A DNA stretch of 10,600 nt from JAJRVH01 sp964505995. GTDB lineage: Bacteria > Pseudomonadota > Zetaproteobacteria > Mariprofundales > Mariprofundaceae. Below, one piece after another: positions 7,349-10,600 of the stretch (position 1 is its first letter; each line of letters starts with the position of its first letter). The stretch is taken from NCBI GenBank assembly GCA_964505995.1, contig CAZDLB010000062.1, forward strand, positions 1-10,600, in the 5' to 3' direction. The notes beneath the pieces were generated by a model that saw nothing but the letters and a program-made list of their open reading frames with translations, had not been told where the DNA came from and ran no database searches. Both the position numbers and the translations under genes were made by a program.

Positions 7349-8950
7349 ATGGCCAAGCTGATCGTGCGATCCGCAAGCGGTGAACATGTCTATACGATTG
7401 ATGGCGATGTCGGCATCGGCCGGCATCCGAAGTGTGCGGTCTGCCTGCACGACCCGATGGTGTCCAAGCGCCATGCGATGATCCGCAAGGTGGGCGATGA
7501 CTACATCTTCGAGGATCTGAACAGCTCCAACGGCTCCTTCCTCGATGGCGTGCGCATTCAGCGCCACAAGCTCTGCGATGGCGACAAGATCACGATGGGC
7601 AAGGTGACCATTCTCTTTCAGGCCGAGACCGAGGCCGAGCTTCTGTCCAAGCGCATCAATATCTCCAATGTGGCGGATATTTCCCAGGTCCAGGACCGCA
7701 TCCAGGTTTCCAGCACCGAACGCTTTGTTCCCGAGGCCTCGATCGGCGATCTGTCCGTGCTGCGTTCGGACTACGAAAAACTGCGCCTGGGCAATGAACT
7801 GATGCAGAAGATCGGCCTGGAGCGCGACCTGAACGCGGCGCTGAACAAGGTGGCGGCGGAACTGGTGCGCATCTTTTCCTGCGATCGCTGCATCATCCTG
7901 CTTGACGATGAGGATACCCATGAACTCGTTCCGGCGGCCATGCATACGGCGGCTGGCAAGGATGAGGAGGTGCGCGTTTCCGAGTCGGTGCTCAACGAGG
8001 TGCGGGAAACCCGCAATGCGGTCCTGCTTTCCGATACAAGCCTGGATGATCGCTTTTCGCAGGCCTCCTCGCTGATCCTGCAGGGCATTCGTTCGGTGAT
8101 GTGCGCGCCGTTGCTGCAGGACGGCGAGTTTCTCGGGGTTGTGCATCTCGACAGCCAGCGCACCCATGCGGCGTTCAGCCGCAAGGATCTGCAGCTGTTG
8201 ACCGGGATCATCCGCTATGTGTCGATGACGGTGACGAATACCCGCCTGGTGCAGCAGATCGAGGAGGAGGCGGCGGCCAAGGCGCAGTTCGAGCGCCTGC
8301 TCTCGCCCTCGGTGGTCGAGCAGATCATGAGCGGCAAGGTCGTGCTCGAGAAAGGCGGCGAGCTGCGCGATGTCACGATCCTGTTTGCCGATATCCGCGG
8401 CTTTACCGGCCTGAGCCAGCGCTCGACGGCGACGCGCATCGTCGCGATGCTCAACCGCTATTTCGAGACCATCGTGGATGTCGTGTTCAAGTACAGCGGC
8501 ACGGTCGACAAGTACATCGGCGATGAGATCATGGTGCTTTTCGGTGCGCCGGTGCCGGTGGACCGGCCGGCCGACCGCGCCGTGGCCTGCGCGCTGGAGA
8601 TGCAGTCGGCAATGGAGAGCTTCAACCTCGAGCGCGAGCGCAACGGCGAGGAGCCGATCCAGATCGGCATCGGCATCAACTCCGGCGAGGTCGTGGTCGG
8701 CTCCATCGGTTCCTCCAAGACGATGCAGTACACCTGCATCGGCGATGCGGTGAATGTCGCCTCACGGCTGACCGGCATGGCCGGCCCGGGGGATGTGATG
8801 ATCAGCGAGAATACGCTCAATCAGCTGCATTCCCGCGCCGAATACGAGATACTTGAGCCGGTGCAGCTCAAGGGCATTGACGGCAAGATCAATGTCTACA
8901 AGATCAAGGAACTGCTCGCGGATACCCAGGAACGGGTGATCACGTCATAA
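7349..8950 (+). CDS. FHA-GAF-class III adenylate cyclase
   Basis: This 533-residue cytosolic protein has no visible signal peptide or membrane segment. Residues about 1-92 form an FHA phosphothreonine-binding domain (GIGRH 22-26, SKRHA 39-43, NSSNGSF 58-64). Residues about 145-300 form a GAF sensor domain. A helical linker (about 300-330, including LLSPSVVEQIM) leads to a class III nucleotide cyclase domain (340-520). Metal-binding residues are Asp348 (FADIRGF) and Asp392 (YIGDEIM). Lys388 and Thr462 (YTCIGDAVNVASRL) match ATP selection in class IIIb adenylate cyclases, and Asn469 and Arg473 are the transition-state residues, so activity and cAMP production are expected. The start at 7349 places the FHA strand directly at the N-terminus; an AGGGG at 7331-7335 is too far away (13 bases) to be a convincing ribosome site. 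The frame stays open far upstream to 5891, but that stretch is antisense to glgA. pgi follows after 37 bp and is probably co-transcribed. Confidence 0.93.
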   Translation: MAKLIVRSASGEHVYTIDGDVGIGRHPKCAVCLHDPMVSKRHAMIRKVGDDYIFEDLNSSNGSFLDGVRIQRHKLCDGDKITMGKVTILFQAETEAELLSKRINISNVADISQVQDRIQVSSTERFVPEASIGDLSVLRSDYEKLRLGNELMQKIGLERDLNAALNKVAAELVRIFSCDRCIILLDDEDTHELVPAAMHTAAGKDEEVRVSESVLNEVRETRNAVLLSDTSLDDRFSQASSLILQGIRSVMCAPLLQDGEFLGVVHLDSQRTHAAFSRKDLQLLTGIIRYVSMTVTNTRLVQQIEEEAAAKAQFERLLSPSVVEQIMSGKVVLEKGGELRDVTILFADIRGFTGLSQRSTATRIVAMLNRYFETIVDVVFKYSGTVDKYIGDEIMVLFGAPVPVDRPADRAVACALEMQSAMESFNLERERNGEEPIQIGIGINSGEVVVGSIGSSKTMQYTCIGDAVNVASRLTGMAGPGDVMISENTLNQLHSRAEYEILEPVQLKGIDGKINVYKIKELLADTQERVITS

Positions 8951-8951
8951 G

Positions 8952-8971
8952 CTGCGGCCGGCTGGCCGCAG
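8952..8971 (+). other. Hairpin between the cyclase gene and pgi
   Basis: CTGCGGCC (8952-8959) pairs perfectly with GGCCGCAG (8964-8971) around the loop GGCT. It fills most of the 37-base gap and ends four bases before the pgi ribosome site. No T-run follows, so it is not a standard terminator; it may stabilise an RNA end or tune pgi expression. Confidence 0.5.
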
Positions 8972-8974
8972 GAA

Positions 8975-8982
8975 GGGGAGGA
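8975..8982 (+). promoter_or_regulatory. Ribosome binding site of pgi
   Basis: GGGGAGGA lies five bases before the GTG at 8988. It makes GTG the likely start codon, since no in-frame ATG lies near this strong site; the first in-frame ATG is about 19 codons further in. Confidence 0.8.
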
Positions 8983-8987
8983 ATAGC

Positions 8988-10600
8988 GTGTCTGATCTGA
9001 CACAGTCGGCCGTCTGGCAGCAGCTGGCGGCCCATGCCGAGGCCATGAAGGCCCGGCACATGCGCGAACTCTTCGAACAGGATGGCGAACGCTTCAGCCG
9101 CTATTCGCGCATCTTCAACGACATCCTGGTGGATTTCTCGAAAAACCTCGTGGACGACCGGGCCATGGCCCTCTTGATGCAGCTGGCGCGCGAGCGCGAT
9201 GTCGAAGGCTGGACGCAGCGGATGTTTCGCGGCGAGAAGATCAACAACACCGAGCATCGCGCGGTTCTGCATACGGCGCTGCGCAACCGCTCGGATCGTC
9301 CGGTGCTCGTGGATGGCCGCGACGTGATGCCGGATGTCAGGCGGGTTCTGGGGCAGATGCGGGAGTTTACCGAGGCCGTGCGCTCGGGGCAGTGGCGCGG
9401 CAGCACCGGCAAGCGCATCACCGACATCGTCAACATCGGTATCGGCGGCTCCGATCTCGGCCCGGTCATGGTCACCGAGGCGCTCAAGCCCTATGGCCGG
9501 GATGGCGGCCTGAATGTGCATTTCGTCTCCAATGTGGACGGTACGCATATCGTGGAAACGCTGCGCCATCTGCATCGTGAAACGACGCTGTTCGTCATCG
9601 TTTCCAAGACCTTTACGACGCAGGAAACGCTGGCCAATGCGCATACGGCCCGCGACTGGTTCCTGACCAGGGGGGGCACGAAGGAGGCCGTGGCCCGGCA
9701 TTTCGTTGCCGTATCCACCAATGCGCGCGCGGTGTCGAACTTCGGCATCGATCCGGCGAACATGTTCGAGTTCTGGGACTGGGTGGGTGGCCGCTATTCG
9801 CTTTGGAGCGCGGTCGGGCTTTCGATCGCGCTCTATCTCGGCATGGATCATTTCGAGGAGCTGCTCGAGGGCGCCCATGCGATGGACGAGCATTTCCTGC
9901 ATACGCCGCTGGAGGACAATATCCCGGTGATCCTCGGCATGCTGGGCGTCTGGTACAACAACTTCTTCGATGCCCATTCGCATGCGATCCTGCCCTATGA
10001 CCAGTACATGCACCGCTTTCCGGCCTATTTCCAGCAGGGGGACATGGAAAGCAACGGCAAGCGCGTCACCCGCGATGGCGAGCCGGTGGACTATTCGACC
10101 GGCCCGATCATCTGGGGCGAGCCCGGAACGAATGGCCAGCACGCCTTCTATCAGCTGATTCATCAGGGTACGAAGCTGGTGCCCTGCGATTTTCTTGCGC
10201 CGATCGAGACGAAGAATCCGGTCGGCCAGCATCATCGCCTGCTGCTGTCCAACTTCTTTGCGCAGACCGAGGCGCTGATGCGCGGCAAGACCGAGGCCGA
10301 GGCCCGGGCGGAGCTTGAGGCCGAGGGGCTGGCGCAAGAGGAGATCGACGCGCTGCTGCCGCACAAGGTGTTTCCGGGAAACCGGCCGACGAACTCCATC
10401 CTGTTTCCGATGCTCACGCCGCGCACGCTGGGAAGCCTGATCGCGATGTATGAGCACAAGATCTTCGTGCAGAGCGTGATCTGGGGCGTCAATGCCTTCG
10501 ACCAGTGGGGGGTGGAGCTGGGCAAGCAGCTGGCCCGGAGGATCCTGCCGGAGCTGGAAGACGATGCGCCGGTCCGTGGCCACGACGCATCCACCAACGG
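8988..10600 (+). CDS. pgi: Glucose-6-phosphate isomerase (3' end cut by window)
   Basis: The enzyme interconverts glucose-6-phosphate and fructose-6-phosphate. The window shows 537 codons with no stop; the last residues read HDASTNG, which in the family lies close to the C-terminus, so probably only about ten codons are missing (the usual length is near 550 aa). Landmarks are NIGIGGSDLGP, the phosphate-binding SKTFTTQET, the signature GGRYSLWSAVGLS (Arg269), DMESNGK (catalytic Glu354), GTNGQHAFYQ (His385) and the second signature FDQWGVELGK (Lys513). All catalytic residues expected from the rabbit and E. coli enzymes are present. A GTG start is chosen because of the GGGGAGGA site five bases upstream. 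The gene follows the cyclase gene after 37 bp on the same strand, which suggests shared transcription. It links the Glk product to the Pfp substrate. Confidence 0.96.
   Translation, partial: MSDLTQSAVWQQLAAHAEAMKARHMRELFEQDGERFSRYSRIFNDILVDFSKNLVDDRAMALLMQLARERDVEGWTQRMFRGEKINNTEHRAVLHTALRNRSDRPVLVDGRDVMPDVRRVLGQMREFTEAVRSGQWRGSTGKRITDIVNIGIGGSDLGPVMVTEALKPYGRDGGLNVHFVSNVDGTHIVETLRHLHRETTLFVIVSKTFTTQETLANAHTARDWFLTRGGTKEAVARHFVAVSTNARAVSNFGIDPANMFEFWDWVGGRYSLWSAVGLSIALYLGMDHFEELLEGAHAMDEHFLHTPLEDNIPVILGMLGVWYNNFFDAHSHAILPYDQYMHRFPAYFQQGDMESNGKRVTRDGEPVDYSTGPIIWGEPGTNGQHAFYQLIHQGTKLVPCDFLAPIETKNPVGQHHRLLLSNFFAQTEALMRGKTEAEARAELEAEGLAQEEIDALLPHKVFPGNRPTNSILFPMLTPRTLGSLIAMYEHKIFVQSVIWGVNAFDQWGVELGKQLARRILPELEDDAPVRGHDASTN

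Noticed and set aside
8940..10583. 547-residue minus-strand open frame covering pgi
   Set aside because: It mirrors an unmistakable pgi gene and its product is His/Arg-rich with no recognisable domain, so it is a GC-driven shadow.

Overview
The window is about 10.6 kb of GC-rich bacterial DNA with dense, leader-poor genes. It holds seven protein genes, almost all in central sugar metabolism: interconversion of glycogen, glucose and fructose phosphates. The protein sequences (GlgP, GlgA, Pgi and a pyrophosphate-type phosphofructokinase) look proteobacterial. A gammaproteobacterium is my best guess, perhaps from a lineage that uses PPi-dependent phosphofructokinase, as many sulfur- and methane-oxidising bacteria do. 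This placement is inference; there is no rRNA or other taxonomic marker. No mobile element, tRNA, rRNA or CRISPR array is visible.

Layout, left to right. (1) An inositol-monophosphatase-family phosphatase on the minus strand (38-838) diverges from (2) a PPi-dependent phosphofructokinase on the plus strand (945-2141), which ends at a strong intrinsic terminator (2163-2193). (3) Glycogen phosphorylase glgP (2275-4767, plus) converges on (4) a ROK-family glucokinase (4764-5720, minus); one CTAG palindrome supplies both stop codons. (5) Glycogen synthase glgA (5717-7174, minus) lies directly upstream of the glucokinase with an ATGA overlap, so glgA-glk is a two-gene operon. (6) From the 174-bp divergent gap upstream of glgA, a cytosolic FHA-GAF-class III nucleotide cyclase runs on the plus strand (7349-8950). 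It is followed after 37 bp by (7) glucose-6-phosphate isomerase pgi (from 8988, running off the right edge only a few codons short of its expected end).

Together the enzymes form a connected circuit. GlgA builds glycogen from ADP-glucose, GlgP releases glucose-1-phosphate, Glk phosphorylates free glucose, Pgi makes fructose-6-phosphate, and Pfp interconverts fructose-6-phosphate and fructose-1,6-bisphosphate reversibly with PPi. The ADP-glucose pyrophosphorylase, branching enzyme and phosphoglucomutase needed to close the circuit are not in the window.

The least ordinary element is the predicted adenylate cyclase, with phosphopeptide-binding (FHA) and small-molecule-sensing (GAF) domains, placed between glgA and pgi. 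Its upstream region has a good promoter-like pair positioned so that transcription would start at or next to the ATG (a possible leaderless mRNA), embedded in a cluster of G-runs. I see no sign of a wholly new multi-gene system; the interest lies in the wiring of signalling to storage-carbon metabolism.
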